Below, one piece after another: positions 53,720 to 64,000 of a stretch of DNA of 64,000 nucleotides (the first letter of the stretch is position 1; every line of letters starts with the position of its first letter). Source of the DNA: Guadua angustifolia. Its lineage: Eukaryota > Streptophyta > Magnoliopsida > Poales > Poaceae. Below the pieces are notes generated by a model. The model ran no database searches and was not told the origin of the DNA. It saw only the letters and a list, made by a program, of their open reading frames with translations. The position numbers and the translations under genes are program-made. Location: NCBI GenBank assembly GCA_036346375.1, contig CM070520.1:18266852-18330851 (forward strand), written 5' to 3'.

Positions 53720-54080
53720 ATGGCTTCTTCGTCCTAATCTTCTTCGTCTGGCGATGAGGCTCCACCATCTCCCCCCCCCCCCGGCGGGGGAGCTGATCTT
53801 TGATTTTGAAGACGAGGCTCCGCCGGTGCCTGATGGGGAGGAGGCCTTCCTGGCCGAACTCTGGGCCGATTATGATCTCGCGCTGCCCGAGCTCGCGGAG
53901 GAGGAGGCTGTAGTCCGCGACGTCATCGCTATTGACGCCTTGATCGAAGCCGTCCCGAAGCTTGTCAAGGCGAGGGATGCCCTCATCGAGGCTGTAGAGT
54001 GCGCGCGCCGCGCATGGATTTTATGTTCCTGTAGAGATCTCATGCAATGCATTGATGTATCCCGATCTGAATGTTTTTAG
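53720..54080 (+). pseudogene. Second, small antisense acidic ORF
   Basis: Begins MASSS at 53720 but meets TAA at once; after a run of about 13 C at 53769-53781 the open frame continues GELIFDFEDEAPPVPDGEEA, FLAELWADYDLALPELAEEE and AVVRDVIAIDALIEAVPKLV, to a stop at 54080. It is strongly acidic, about 110 residues, with no recognised domain. The C-run and stop suggest the copy is broken. A TATA-like site lies ~75 bp upstream of the ATG. Confidence 0.45.
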
Positions 54081-54468
54081 TGAAACTTTTAATGTAATTT
54101 GACTTTTCTTCCGTATTGATTTTAGAATTGGCTCGAGTGGTTTTTATCTTTTCTCGTTTAAGCACTCTGCCCAACTGCTCTAGCCCCCAAGCGTCGGAAG
54201 TCGACTCATGGCCATTTGTCCCAGGCACACGGCTTGAGGAACTAGAGTTCGTCATATATAGGGTCAGAGTTTCATGATTTGGATTTAAACGTACCCGGGT
54301 TCATTTGCAATCAATAGAGAAAAGGGATAAAAAATGACTCATAAGAAGGGTTGCGCATGCGCAACACTATTAGGTGTAACCCCCGACTTACTGCTTAATT
54401 GAGCAACAATTGAGTAGCAAGTCAAGAAGAAAATTTTATTCATGAATACCATAGCAAATGTACAAGTT
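54081..54468. other. Spacer between the antisense ORF and pol end
   Basis: Convergent 3' region. No gene seen. Confidence 0.4.
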
Positions 54469-55305
54469 TTAAGTGTAAAAATGACGTAGCTGCTCTATGT
54501 TCCACGAGTTGCCGATGACCGCACCATCTTCCCGCTTGAGTCTGTAAGCCCCCGGGCGTGTTACCTCATCGACGATGTAGGGGCCTTCCCAGCTTGGGGA
54601 GAGCTTGTGCTCGCTTTTCTGATTTCTCATTAGGACCAGATCTCCTTTGGAGAAAGCACGGCCCCAGACGTTCCGATCATGGTAGCGGCGCAGGCCTTGG
54701 AGGTACTTGGCTGATTGGATCGCTGCGACTTCCCTGGCTTCCTCCAGTCAGTCGAGGTCTTCTATCCGGATATCCTCCGACTCGTCCTCCTTGTAGCTCC
54801 AGACCCATGGGGATCCGAACATCAACTCGGTAGGCAAGACCGCTTCTGAGCCGTATACTAGGAAAAAAGGTGACTGCCCGGTAGCTCTGCTGGGAGTAGT
54901 TCTCAGCCACCAGAGCACCAAAGGCAATTCTTTTACCCATCGTGTAGCAAAAGGCTTGAGACAGTCAAAAATCCTTGCTTTTAGCCCTTGTAGCACCATG
55001 CCATTTGCCCGCTCCACTTGGCCATTGCTCCTTGGGTGAGCCACGGAAGCGAAACAAATCTTGATGCCGAGTTCATCGCACCAATCTTGAAATTCTTCTC
55101 CGCGGAATTGAGTTCCATTATCCGTGATGATCCTGTTTGGTACACCGAATCTTACCACGATTTCCTGGAAGAACTCCTTGGCCTTGGCCGCCGTGATCGT
55201 GGCGACGGGCTTTGCCTCTATCCACTTGGTAAATTTATCAATGGCGACGAAGAGATGGGTGAAACCACCTTGAGTCTTCTTCAAAGGGCCGACCATGTCG
55301 AGCCC
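54469..55305 (-). pseudogene. Integrase C-terminal part, Tat element 2
   Basis: 54748-55296: MVGPLKKTQGGFTHLFVAID, FTKWIEAKPVATITAAKAKE, IITDNGTQFRGEEF (second catalytic Asp), then AHPRSNGQVERANGMVLQG (catalytic Glu) and PSRATGQSPFFLVYGSEAVL. After a TGA at 54748 the same frame continues to NSWNIEQLRHFYT and a TAA at 54469. The N-terminal half is at 58631-58999, beyond the solo LTR. Confidence 0.88.
55301..55305. other. Target-site duplication AGCCC, left copy
   Basis: agccc before the solo LTR; repeated at 58626-58630. Confidence 0.8.
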
Positions 55306-58300
55306 TGTGGGGACCCGGATTTACCAAATCCGACCCCTCTGTGTTGACCCGTGCTAGTCCAGGAAAAGCTAGCACGCACAGCTCAAACAGTGATGATAAC
55401 ATAGACATATCACGAGTAATTAACAGTAAATAAACAAAAGAGAGTAAACATCATCATCACATTATTACAAGTATCGAGCCTTACGGCTTAAGTGAGTAAG
55501 TAGCAGCGGAAAATGTAGCAACAAAAAGAGCTAGTCAATGTGCCCACAGGCAACCGACTGGGGTACGCTCCCTAGAAGTCCGGGTCTTCCTCCTCATCAA
55601 AGTCTTCACCATAGATGTCGAACGGAGGATTGCATGCTCTTGGATAGCTAGCTCTGATCTCTTCATCTGCTTTATGGAATAAGCAGCCCCGCAATGAAAA
55701 GCGGGGGTGAGTATGCAACATACTCAGCAAGTCTTGGAAACTTAATGCAAATAACTAAATGCAAGACTTGAACAAAGGAAGCATATAGGGTTCATTTGCA
55801 TAAAGTGAAATTGAAATTTAAATACAAGTAATAATTTCATAAAGCAACATTTAACAAAATGTAAATAGCATAATTGATTAACTTTGAAGTATAACAGTTT
55901 TCCATGTTCCAACTACCTGGTTGGCTCCAACCGCCAAACTAAAACCCGGAGTTCCAGCCACTCACGGATTCCCAACCACATTTTCATTTAAACCAAAACC
56001 ATCATTTTCATTTAAAACCAAAACAATAAAATCTACTATGTGAAAGCTGCCCACGCTTGTTCTTATCCGTAAGCACGACTACTCAACTAGTTTTGACTCT
56101 GCAGAGCTTGTACACTTTACCCACACGACATGATCAACCCTTCGCCAAGCTATTGACACACTTCCTTTGGTGTGCGGCAGGAGATCATGACAAGGCCTTC
56201 ACAATGCATAATACGCTACCGACTTCGCGCTAAGGTTTCACACTGTTAGGAAATCCACCCAAGACTGAAGCCCCTCTTGCGCCTTGCAAGTATCCTCACG
56301 ACAAACCGCAATGACCCAATGGCGAAGTCAAATAACGATACATGCAAATTACTTAGCCAGTCGCACCCATAATAGACTTGTGGTTGTATGTATAGCATGG
56401 CCCAAGGTAACACACTAATCGGTCCTTAATTGACTAGGGCGAACAATCACATTCCAAAATTTTGTGCATCCCGCACCCACCATTCAACCATCCGCCTTGT
56501 CTAAACCATTTTTCACTTTTATTTTCAAATTAATACCAGCAACACCAATTGCCGTATTTTCACAATTCAATTTGAATCAAATATGAAAGCATTTCCATAA
56601 TGGTAAGGTACCGACGTGATTAAGCATGGCTAAGCATTTTCTACCGTCCCATAATACCAAAATGATTATTATTAACAGTAATTAATTTTCCTAGGGTGTC
56701 AATGGTTGTCAAAATGAATATCAATGTGGGTATAACAATTTGGCATTTATTTAAGCATTTAAAATGACATTAAAGTACAGTACGCAAATAATAAGCATGC
56801 AATAATTTAGAAAAAAATAGTATTTCATAAACTTGGGTTCAATATGGTCAAGGGAGACTTGCCTTCAACCTCTCCCGCTGCTGCTACCTTTGTCGGATGC
56901 TCCGCTCGCTCAACCGTTGCGTCGTCTACACGCGAAACACGCGAAACGAGACAAAAATAAATAAAACAAAAATAAATAAAATCCAAAAATTCAAAAGAAA
57001 GACACCAACAGATAGATCTTGATTTTAGATGAATTTAGAAATTTAAATCGTTCGAATCGAAGTTCGAACGGAGGAGAACGGGCTCTCGGAAGTTCTACGG
57101 GAGAGAAAATCAGGAAAATGAAAAGGATTGACACGTGTCGGGTTTTTATTGGTTGATATTTCGGATTTACGATTTAAATCGGAAAATGATAAATATACCG
57201 CTGACATACGGGGTCCTCAAGTCATTGGCTCGGTCTACGTGAACCAAGTTTACCGATGTGACGTGGCGGACACACAGGGCTATGGCATACGTGTCGGTGA
57301 GGTGGCGCAGACGTGGCTTGCACGTGGCGCCACCCGGCGGGTCAGGTGCTGACGCGGCGGCGACGCAATGCCACATGGCAGACACGGTGGCTACGCGGGC
57401 GACTGGCGACGTCATGGCGCACACGTGGCTAGCACACGGCGCCACGCGGCGGACACACAATACCAGGCGGCCACGCGAGAGGGGATTAGGCTGACATGGC
57501 GCTGAGGTGGCGGGCACATGGCCAGCACGTGGCGCCACTCGATGACTAGGGTTACGGTGGCGCTGACACGGCAGCCACTGGGCGGACACGTGGAGGTGAC
57601 GAAGCAAATGGCTCGGGGCTTTACCGGGACTACGTGGCTCAGATCTGGCCGCTGAGTGACGATCCGACGGCGGGGAAAACTCGAAGAAGCCGACGGCGAG
57701 GTGGTGGTGCTTTTCCGCCGGCGCTGGGGACAACGACACGCCAAACGGCGAAAGATGGCCGGATCGAGCACGCATTAGGGAGAAGATCACCAGGCGAACT
57801 CAACGGCACCAAGAAAAGTGGCGGAGACTCACCGGAGTGGAAGATAGAGGTGGCGGAAGTCTCGTGCGCGGTAGAGGAACTTCGGCGAGGTAGTGCAGCC
57901 ACCAGACGGCGTCTCCATAGGTGAGAGAGGAGGGAAAAGAGGCGGCGCGGAGTGGAGAACACGGCACGGAAGTCGGAGAGACCTTAAATAGCCTAGGGTT
58001 GCGGGAAAAAGTGCGAAAGTCGAGGTTGGTCGCGCGGCACGGGATGCACGGGCGGCGGCGGCTATTCGGGGCGACGTGGACGCACGGGAGCCGCTGGATC
58101 GAAATCGGACGGCGAGGGAAAAGATGCGGTAGGGTTAGGGTTTGACCGATGGGTGGCGGCGCGCAGCTCGGCCGTTGGATCAACGATCGACGGTTGAAAC
58201 GCGATGCAAGATTAGGGTTTCGGTGTTTTGGGCTGTGCGGTGAGTTGGGCTGGCTGCACAGGAGTTGGACCGATGAACAGGAGCGGGCCGACGGAGATGA

Positions 58301-58625
58301 ATAGTAAATTCAGCCCGGGAAGGATTTAAGGATTTAGATACATTTCCGAAATAAATAAAATATCAGAAATTCGAATAAACTTTAAATAATTCAAATAAAT
58401 AGCAAATAAACTCCGAAAAATCTCCAAAAATACAAAAAATTCAATGAAGCACAAGGAACCCAATAAAAATAAAACAAAATTAATTTGAAGTTTAGATTAA
58501 TCATATTAAATCCTTTTTTATTTTGAAAATTCAAATTAAGCTGTAATTAATTCAGATAAATTGCGACGGGTTCGGATTTTTTTTTTGAAATTCAAATTCC
58601 AAGAACTGAAAAACGGAATGTTACA
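55306..58625. mobile_element. 3.3-kb solo LTR inside the integrase gene
   Basis: 3320 bp with ends TGTGGGGACCC...GGAATGTTACA and a 5-bp target duplication (agccc). It holds no retroviral-type genes and no second terminal repeat, which fits a solo LTR left by recombination between two LTRs of a long-LTR element. The middle (57200-58250) is GC-rich with several 'cacgtggc' motifs; open frames there are low complexity and not called. Orientation is unclear: read on the minus strand it starts TGTAACATTCCG, a common gypsy LTR start. Confidence 0.78.
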
Positions 58626-59083
58626 AGCCCCCAGACTGCAAATGGCCAGGTGATCGGGATGGTTTGCAACTCCTACGCCGGCACATGTATTTGACGAGCG
58701 AAGAACTGACAACCTTCACAGGTGCGAACAATATCCTCTGCGTCAGATACGGAAGTCGGCCAGAAGAAACCTTGACGATAAGCTTTGCCCACCAGGGTAC
58801 TTGATGCTGCGTGATGCCCGCAAATTCCCGAGTGGATTTCTCTGAGGAGGTTCTTCCCTTCTTGCTCCGATATGCAACGCCTCAGGACTCCGGAAGCACT
58901 CTTTCGAAAGAGTTCTTCACCGACTACCACGTAGCTTTTGTATCGGCATGCGACGTGCTCTGCCTCTACGCGGTCTTCGGGGAGCTCATCTTTTAACAAA
59001 TAGTTTAGGAATGGAGCTGTCCAATCGGGGTTGATGACTAAAACTTCCTCCTCGGCCGGTCTTTCCTCTGATTTGTCTGACTC
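58626..59083 (-). pseudogene. Integrase N-terminal part, Tat element 2
   Basis: 58673-58999: LREIHSGICGHHAASSTLVG, GFFWPTSVSDAEDIVRTCEG and CQFFARQIHVPA give the HHCC zinc finger. A TAG at 58673 is followed in frame by the start of the DDE core up to the solo LTR border at 58626. Confidence 0.85.
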
Positions 59084-59633
59084 CTACTGACGGCTTATTG
59101 AAGGTTTGTGGAGCTCTTCGACAAATACTCCAGCCGGTACTGTTGCCCAATTGGAGCCTAGCCTTGCGAGCTCGTCTGCTGCTTCATTGTCACGGCGGAG
59201 TACGTGGATGAGTTCCAGCCCGTCGAACTTGTCTTCGAGCTTCCGCACTTCCTTGCAATATGCAGCCATGTTGTCCCCGACGCACGACCAGTCTTTCTGC
59301 ACTTGGTTGATTACCAACATGGAGTCTCCGCGGATTGTCAGCCGTCGAACACCGAGGGATATCGCGATACGGAGTCCGTGGATGAGTGCCTCGTACTCGG
59401 TGGCGTTGTTTGATCCCAGGAAATGGAGCTGAAGGACATACTTCAGGCGCTCACTTGTCGGAGAGATGAGCACCACGCCAGCCCCCGCGCCGCTGAGCAT
59501 GAGGGAACCATCGAAATACATTGTCCAATACTCAAGCTCTTTAGAAGTTGTGGGGGTCTGCAATTCCACCCACTCGGCGGCGAAGTCGGCAAGTACTTGA
59601 GACTTTACTGTTGTTCACGACCTGAAGAAGATT
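59084..59633 (-). pseudogene. Archaeal-type RNase H, Tat element 2
   Basis: 161 aa: YWTMYFDGSLMLSGAGAGVV, NNATEYEALIHGLRIA, TIRGDSMLVINQV and VLRRDNEAADELARLGSNW. Catalytic acids are visible in FDGS, EYEAL, GDSML and DNEAAD. It ends with a TAG at 59084. This second RNase H marks the Tat lineage. Confidence 0.88.
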
Positions 59634-60953
59634 TCAAAAGCTCCAAACTTGATGGCCCATTTTGCAATTGTCCCAGTGGCTTCCCGATTGTGGACTATAT
59701 CCAAAGGAGGTAACCACCGAAAGTGAATGCTCTTGAAAATAATGCTTGAGTTTGCGAGAAGTAAGCAATACGGCGTACAACAGTTTTTGTACCTGTGGAT
59801 ACCGTGCCTTGAATTCTCCTAGCACCTCGCTGACGAAGTAAACTGGCCGCTGGACCTTCTGGAGGTGCCCTGCTTCCTCCCGCTCTATGATGATTGCGGC
59901 GTTGACTACATGAGTCGTTGCAGCAATGTAAAGCAGAAGGGGTTCTTCGGGCTTTAGTGAGACCAGTACTAGCGGCGAGGACAAGAATGCTTTGAGATCT
60001 TCGAAAGCCTGCTGTGCCTCGGCTGTCCATTGAAAGTTGCCCTGCTTCTTCAGAAGTTTGAAAAAAGGCATCCCCCGCGAGCCCAGGCGGGAAATGAACC
60101 TGCCGAGTACCACCATGCAGCCCGTGAGCTTCTGGACATCTTTTTGGCAAGTTGGAGGCTTCATCTTTAGGATAGCATTGATCTTCTCCGGGTTTACTTC
60201 GATGCCCCGCTGCGAGACGATGAATCCAAGTAGTTTTCCTGAGGGGACTCCAAAGGCACACTTTTCGGGGTTGAGTTTCATCTTGTAGGCCCTTAGGCTT
60301 TCAAATGTCTCGGCCAGGTTAGATATGAGGTCCTCCTTCGCACGGGATTTGACGATGATATCATCTACATATGCTTCCACGTTGCGTCCGATTTGAGTGT
60401 AAAAACACCGCTGTATTGCGCGCTGATAGGTTGCACCAGCATTTTTCAAACCGAACGACATTGTGACGTAGCAAAATGCTCCAAACGAAGTAATGAATGA
60501 AGTCTTGATACAGTCTTGTTCTTTCAACCTGATCTGGTGATACCCCGAGTAGGCATCCAGAACACTTAAGAGCTCGTAGCCTGCAGTTGAATCTACCACC
60601 TGGTCGATGCGGGGTAGCCCAAACGGATCTTTCGGGCATGCTTTGTTAAGATCGGTATAATCAACACACATGCACCAGATTTTATTCTTTTTGCGAACAA
60701 GAACTGGGTTCGCTAACTAGTCGGGATGATACACTTCTTTTATAAAGCCTACAGCTAAAAGCTTAGTGATTTCTTCCCTGATGGCCTCTTGGCGATCCTG
60801 AGCGAATCGTCGGAGCCGCTACTTGATGGGCTTCGCCTTCTCATCAACATTGAGAGAGTGCTCGATCACCTCCCTAGGGACACCGGGCATGTCAGAAGGT
60901 TTTCATGCAAAAATGTCCCGGTTGGTCCGAAGGAAGGTGATGAGTGCGTCTTC
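59634..60953 (-). pseudogene. Reverse transcriptase and degenerate RNase H, Tat element 2
   Basis: 345-aa open part (60671-59634): MCVDYTDLNKACPKDPFGLP, LDAYSGYHQIRL, the active site AYVDDIIVKS, CAFGVPSGKLLGFIVSQRGI and FKARYPQVQKLLYAVLLTSR. The Ty3-type RNase H (LLLYIAATTHVVNAAII) lacks the catalytic Asp. A frameshift lies near 59712. Upstream, TAG stops occur near 60718 and at 60954. RT itself looks well preserved. Confidence 0.9.
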
Positions 60954-63431
60954 CTATTTGGAACTGAGTCCTGTCCCGATCAGGGCCATCTGAGCCGAGT
61001 TGGAAGGGTCGAGGATTACCTTCTTAGTCCCCTCATCAGGCTTCATGCTTGTCTTGGCTTGCTTCTTGGCTAGGACTTCTCCTTCATCTCGCTGATGTGC
61101 GGCCGCCTGTCGGATCTTCTCCCTGTCGGTTGCCGCTTCTTGCATTTTGGCCATCTCGCAGCTCTCTCTGTCACACACGAAGGACTGCCAGATGTCGCCG
61201 CAGACGGAGATAATTCCCTTCGGCCCGGGCATCTTCAGGATGAGGTAAGTGTAATGGGGCACGGCCATGAACCTGACTAGGCCTGGCCTTCCCAAGATGG
61301 CATGATATGCCGTCTCGAAATTAGCCACCTCGACGTTGAGGTATTCCGTCTGGTAATTTTCTCTGGTCCCGAACGTGACCGGCAAAGTGATCTGCCCGAG
61401 TGGCACCGAAGAGGTCCCGGGGATTACCCCATGAAATGGTGATGAACCCTGCTTTAACTCCGAGCGGGGAATCTTCATGTCGTCGAAGGTTTTGGAGAAG
61501 AGGACATTGAGTCCACTCTCTCCGTCAACCAGCACCCTCTTGAGTTTAACGCTACGAATCACAGGGTCCAAAACAAGAGAATATCTACCTGGATATGGGA
61601 TGTGATCTGGATGATCCGAGCGGTCAAAGGCGATCGGGACCTCGAACCATTTGAGGTATTGAGGAGTTGCCGGCATAACTGCATTGATGTCCCGAGCGGT
61701 AAACTTTTGCTTTCGCTTGGACTCATAAGCAGCCGAGCCCCCGAATATGTAGTTTAGCTCACGCTCCGTCATCTGGAAGTCACCCTCGTCATCTTCAGGG
61801 GGATCTTGCTTTTTCTTTGCTTCGTCCTTTGCTTCACCCTTGGTCGACCGCTTGTTGAACTCCTTAGCAAACCCCCTCAGAGTGAAGCAATCCTTCGTAG
61901 CATGTTTACCCTTGGGATGGAAAGGGAAAGTTGCATCCATTACAGTGTCATAATCGTCTGTCCGTGGCGCGTGATGTCGGCCTCGCTCGGCCACCGCCAC
62001 CAGTTCTTCGGGCTTCTGCTTCTTATCCCGCTTCCTAGAGGACTCGGCATGATCCTTCTTGTCCTTATGCCGTGAGCGATCGTCATGACGCTCGGCCAAA
62101 GCAGCCGAGGCTGTTGCGTAGCGGTCCGTCAATTCAAACATTTCTCTTACCGTAGTCGGCGGCTTCCGGGACATCTTCTTAATCAAGTCAAGGTCGTTGA
62201 CGCTTTTTTGGAACGCTGCGATGGCCGTGGCCTTCGAAATGTCCTGAATCGAATTCTTCTTTTGCATGAAGCGCCGGATAAATTCCCGGAGAGTTTCGCT
62301 CCTTCTCTGATGAAGTTGGTATAGGTCCCACTGAGTCCTAGGTATTTCATAAGTGCCCTGGAAGTTAGTGATGAACTGCTCACAAAGATCTCCCCAGGAA
62401 TCTATAGAATTCGCTGGAAGTCTTGTGAGCCAGGCTTGAGCCGAAGGGGTAAGTGTGACCGGCAGATAATTGGCCATTACGTTGTGATCGCCCCCAGCTA
62501 CCATGATCGCAAGGGAATAAACTTGCAACCAAGCTTCTGGATCTCTTTCTGCATCGAATTTAGTGATGCCTTTGGGGTTGAAACCTTCAGGCCAAACCAC
62601 TCGGCGAAGCCGGGGATTGAAGGCTCGGATCACTTCAATAGGCCCATCGCTGCGCCGACGTGGGGAGCGTCGGGAAGGTGATCTGACATGGCGGTCCTCA
62701 CTATCGCCCTTGTCTCGGTGGTGTCGGCTTCTTCGGTCGTCCCGATCATCATGGTGGATGCCGAAACGTTCGTAGTCATCTTTGCGCCGGTGGCGCTCTT
62801 CATCTTCTCGATCCCACCGCCTAGTATTCAGGTCTGCGCGAAGATCACAGCTGATGCTTTGTCGGGCGTCCTCACCTCGTCGAAGTTCAAATCGGCCACG
62901 CATGGCCCGACTGCGGGCCGTATTGCTGCTGGCAGCCTGAGTGACTACGCGGGTACGAGAATGCTCTTTCTCCCCTGGTTCTTCCTGATGCTGCTGGATC
63001 GCCGCTGCTGTCACCATGGTTTTGACTTGGGCCACGATCGGAGCGGCTGGGCTGTCGGAACCGAGCATTGGTCCCAATGTATCGAGAAGCGTCTTTGATG
63101 CGACGATATTCTGCTGAGGAGTATGGAAAACCGATTGGTTCCCCATCTTCATCTGCAAGATGTCTTCGTTAACATTGCGGCCCCTGGCCTGGAGAGACTT
63201 CACGCGGGTTTCTTGTGCTCCATGATGAAGGCGCTCTGCCTCTGCGGCGTCCGCGGTGTCTTTCTGTTGCTGGGACTCAGTCGGTAGGTCTTCGATCACA
63301 AAGATACCGCGAAAGCCTTGAGAACCTCCTGCCTTGCTCTCTGAGTCAGAAGAACAATAAGACAGATTGGACTGCCCTTTAGATCTGAGTGGTTTGAAAT
63401 TCCAATTCAAGTCTTTCCTTTGAAATTCCAT
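60954..63431 (-). CDS. Gag-protease polyprotein of Tat element 2
   Basis: 825 aa without a stop. N-terminal ~160 residues are unstructured with HTPQQNIVASKTLLDTLGPM; an Arg/Asp-rich region follows (205-260). The Gag core (280-445) has RDPEAWLQVYSLAIMVAGGD, AQAWLTRLPANSIDSWGDLC and LREFIRRFMQKKNSI. A reduced knuckle (FHPKGKHATKDC) lacks its first two Cys. The protease has LVDGESGLNVLF at 634-645, with Glu where most relatives have Gly after DG, then GVIPGTSSVPLGQITLPVTF and YHAILGRPGLVRFMA. It ends LSSK before TAG at 60954. The first ~25 residues may derive from an adjoining insertion, so the start is uncertain. Confidence 0.85.
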   Translation of the reverse strand: MEFQRKDLNWNFKPLRSKGQSNLSYCSSDSESKAGGSQGFRGIFVIEDLPTESQQQKDTADAAEAERLHHGAQETRVKSLQARGRNVNEDILQMKMGNQSVFHTPQQNIVASKTLLDTLGPMLGSDSPAAPIVAQVKTMVTAAAIQQHQEEPGEKEHSRTRVVTQAASSNTARSRAMRGRFELRRGEDARQSISCDLRADLNTRRWDREDEERHRRKDDYERFGIHHDDRDDRRSRHHRDKGDSEDRHVRSPSRRSPRRRSDGPIEVIRAFNPRLRRVVWPEGFNPKGITKFDAERDPEAWLQVYSLAIMVAGGDHNVMANYLPVTLTPSAQAWLTRLPANSIDSWGDLCEQFITNFQGTYEIPRTQWDLYQLHQRRSETLREFIRRFMQKKNSIQDISKATAIAAFQKSVNDLDLIKKMSRKPPTTVREMFELTDRYATASAALAERHDDRSRHKDKKDHAESSRKRDKKQKPEELVAVAERGRHHAPRTDDYDTVMDATFPFHPKGKHATKDCFTLRGFAKEFNKRSTKGEAKDEAKKKQDPPEDDEGDFQMTERELNYIFGGSAAYESKRKQKFTARDINAVMPATPQYLKWFEVPIAFDRSDHPDHIPYPGRYSLVLDPVIRSVKLKRVLVDGESGLNVLFSKTFDDMKIPRSELKQGSSPFHGVIPGTSSVPLGQITLPVTFGTRENYQTEYLNVEVANFETAYHAILGRPGLVRFMAVPHYTYLILKMPGPKGIISVCGDIWQSFVCDRESCEMAKMQEAATDREKIRQAAAHQRDEGEVLAKKQAKTSMKPDEGTKKVILDPSNSAQMALIGTGLSSK

Positions 63432-64000
63432 TCAAATTCAAAATTTGAATTTTCCTCGATGTTCTAAATGACCTAGCATCCATTTCCTTCCGAAATTAAA
63501 GTTCAATCCTTTACCGTCCACAAAATCAGAATTTCCAATTCCGGTCCTTATTCGAAATTTCACCCGAGTTCTAAAATACTCCAAAAATCTCAAAATTCAT
63601 GTAATTAGGTTCCAAATATTCTAAAATGATTTTGAAATTTTTTCCAAGATTTATAGAATCTCTCTGTTATTTTATCTCTCGCGCTTTTTATCAAATCCGT
63701 TATTTTCGTCCAGAAATAATCTAAATTCCAAAGTTCATCCAAAAATAGTGAAACCAATTTTATTTGGTTCCATTTTATTCTTTAGGATTTTTAGGATCTT
63801 TTCCGGTATTTTTAGATCTTGTTATCTATTTTATCTCACGCACTTTAAAAACGGCATTGTTCATCTTCCCCAACTGAACAGCACTGTTCACGTCCAAACT
63901 CCATGTCTGGCCCCATATTCAAATGCTCATAACTTTTGCAATTCTCAACAAAATCGAGTGAGGTCAGTTGCAAATCGTTGGCCTAGTTAAGGGCTTCAAT
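63432..64000. other. AT-rich region next to gag of Tat element 2
   Basis: Not like a Tat leader: it has many 'aaattcaaa', 'ccaaaaat' and 'ttttagg' phrases resembling long-LTR DNA. I suspect another LTR inserted near the gag start, but the border could not be fixed. No gene seen. Confidence 0.4.

Larger units (their letters stand above)
49484..64000 (-). mobile_element. Tat-lineage Ty3/gypsy element 2 (5' LTR beyond the window)
   Basis: Minus-strand element with its 3' LTR at 49484-49939, an antisense gene at 50761-53366, integrase end at 54469, RT at 59634-60953 and gag-pro at 60954-63431. It has the same plan as the element at 8053-18993 but belongs to a different family by LTR and protein sequence. 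A 3.3-kb solo LTR splits its integrase. The right limit is not in the window and the DNA after 63432 may be a further insertion. Confidence 0.88.

Noticed and set aside
57167..57790. 207-codon frame inside the solo LTR
   Set aside because: Built from CACGTGGC-rich low-complexity DNA; Arg/Ala/Pro-rich translation without homology seen.
61806..63098. Plus-strand frames opposite gag
   Set aside because: They overlap the conserved Gag core on the other strand and have no recognisable motifs.

Overview
The window comes from a grass (Poaceae) nuclear genome. The evidence is one NLR-type immune receptor locus, a small relic of a host TPR-like gene, and otherwise nested plant transposable elements: Tat-lineage Ty3/gypsy elements with an archaeal-type RNase H and an antisense spliced gene, Ty1/copia elements, a CACTA element with TNP2 and a Ulp1-like protease, hAT and Stowaway MITEs, and long-LTR relics. 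The species cannot be fixed from the sequence.

Layout. 1-1317: end of an old LTR-like repeat. 1642-5765 (-): a coiled-coil NLR with a non-canonical nucleotide-binding region, split by one apparent frameshift into a 1096-aa part and a 278-aa LRR tail. 6481-8052 plus 18999-19345: another old LTR of the family seen at 1-1317, interrupted by a complete Tat-lineage Ty3/gypsy element (8053-18993, minus strand, target duplication GATGA, primer site matching tRNA-Lys). This element carries a spliced plus-strand gene at 9124-11967. 19973-27588: a non-autonomous copia-like element with two 1.9-kb LTRs (target duplication TCAAC) that encodes Gag but no Pol. 27594-30169: MITEs and local tandem duplications. 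30170-35541 (-): a 5'-truncated Ty1/copia element, itself hit by a hAT element. 35542-45984 (-): a decayed CACTA element with arrays of inverted motifs, a TNP2 transposase (interrupted by a 619-bp hAT insertion), a second gene ending in a Ulp1-like domain, and an acidic ORF on the opposite strand. 45985-49483: intergenic DNA with a minisatellite, a Stowaway MITE, a TPR-like gene relic and a dyad-rich tandem repeat. 49484-64000: a second Tat-lineage element (minus strand; 5' LTR outside the window), again with an antisense spliced gene, its integrase split by a 3.3-kb solo LTR with target duplication AGCCC.

How it fits together. Only the NLR is a plausible host gene. Both Tat elements share one plan: gag-pro, an in-frame UAG at the same site, RT, two RNase H regions, integrase, then a convergent plus-strand gene with a PF04195-like N-terminal region and a coiled-coil C-terminus. 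The CACTA element has two minus-strand transcription units separated by a third motif array. Most element genes carry nonsense or frameshift breaks, so the elements are relics or depend on others for mobility.

All coordinates and motifs were read by eye; no alignments or database searches were run.
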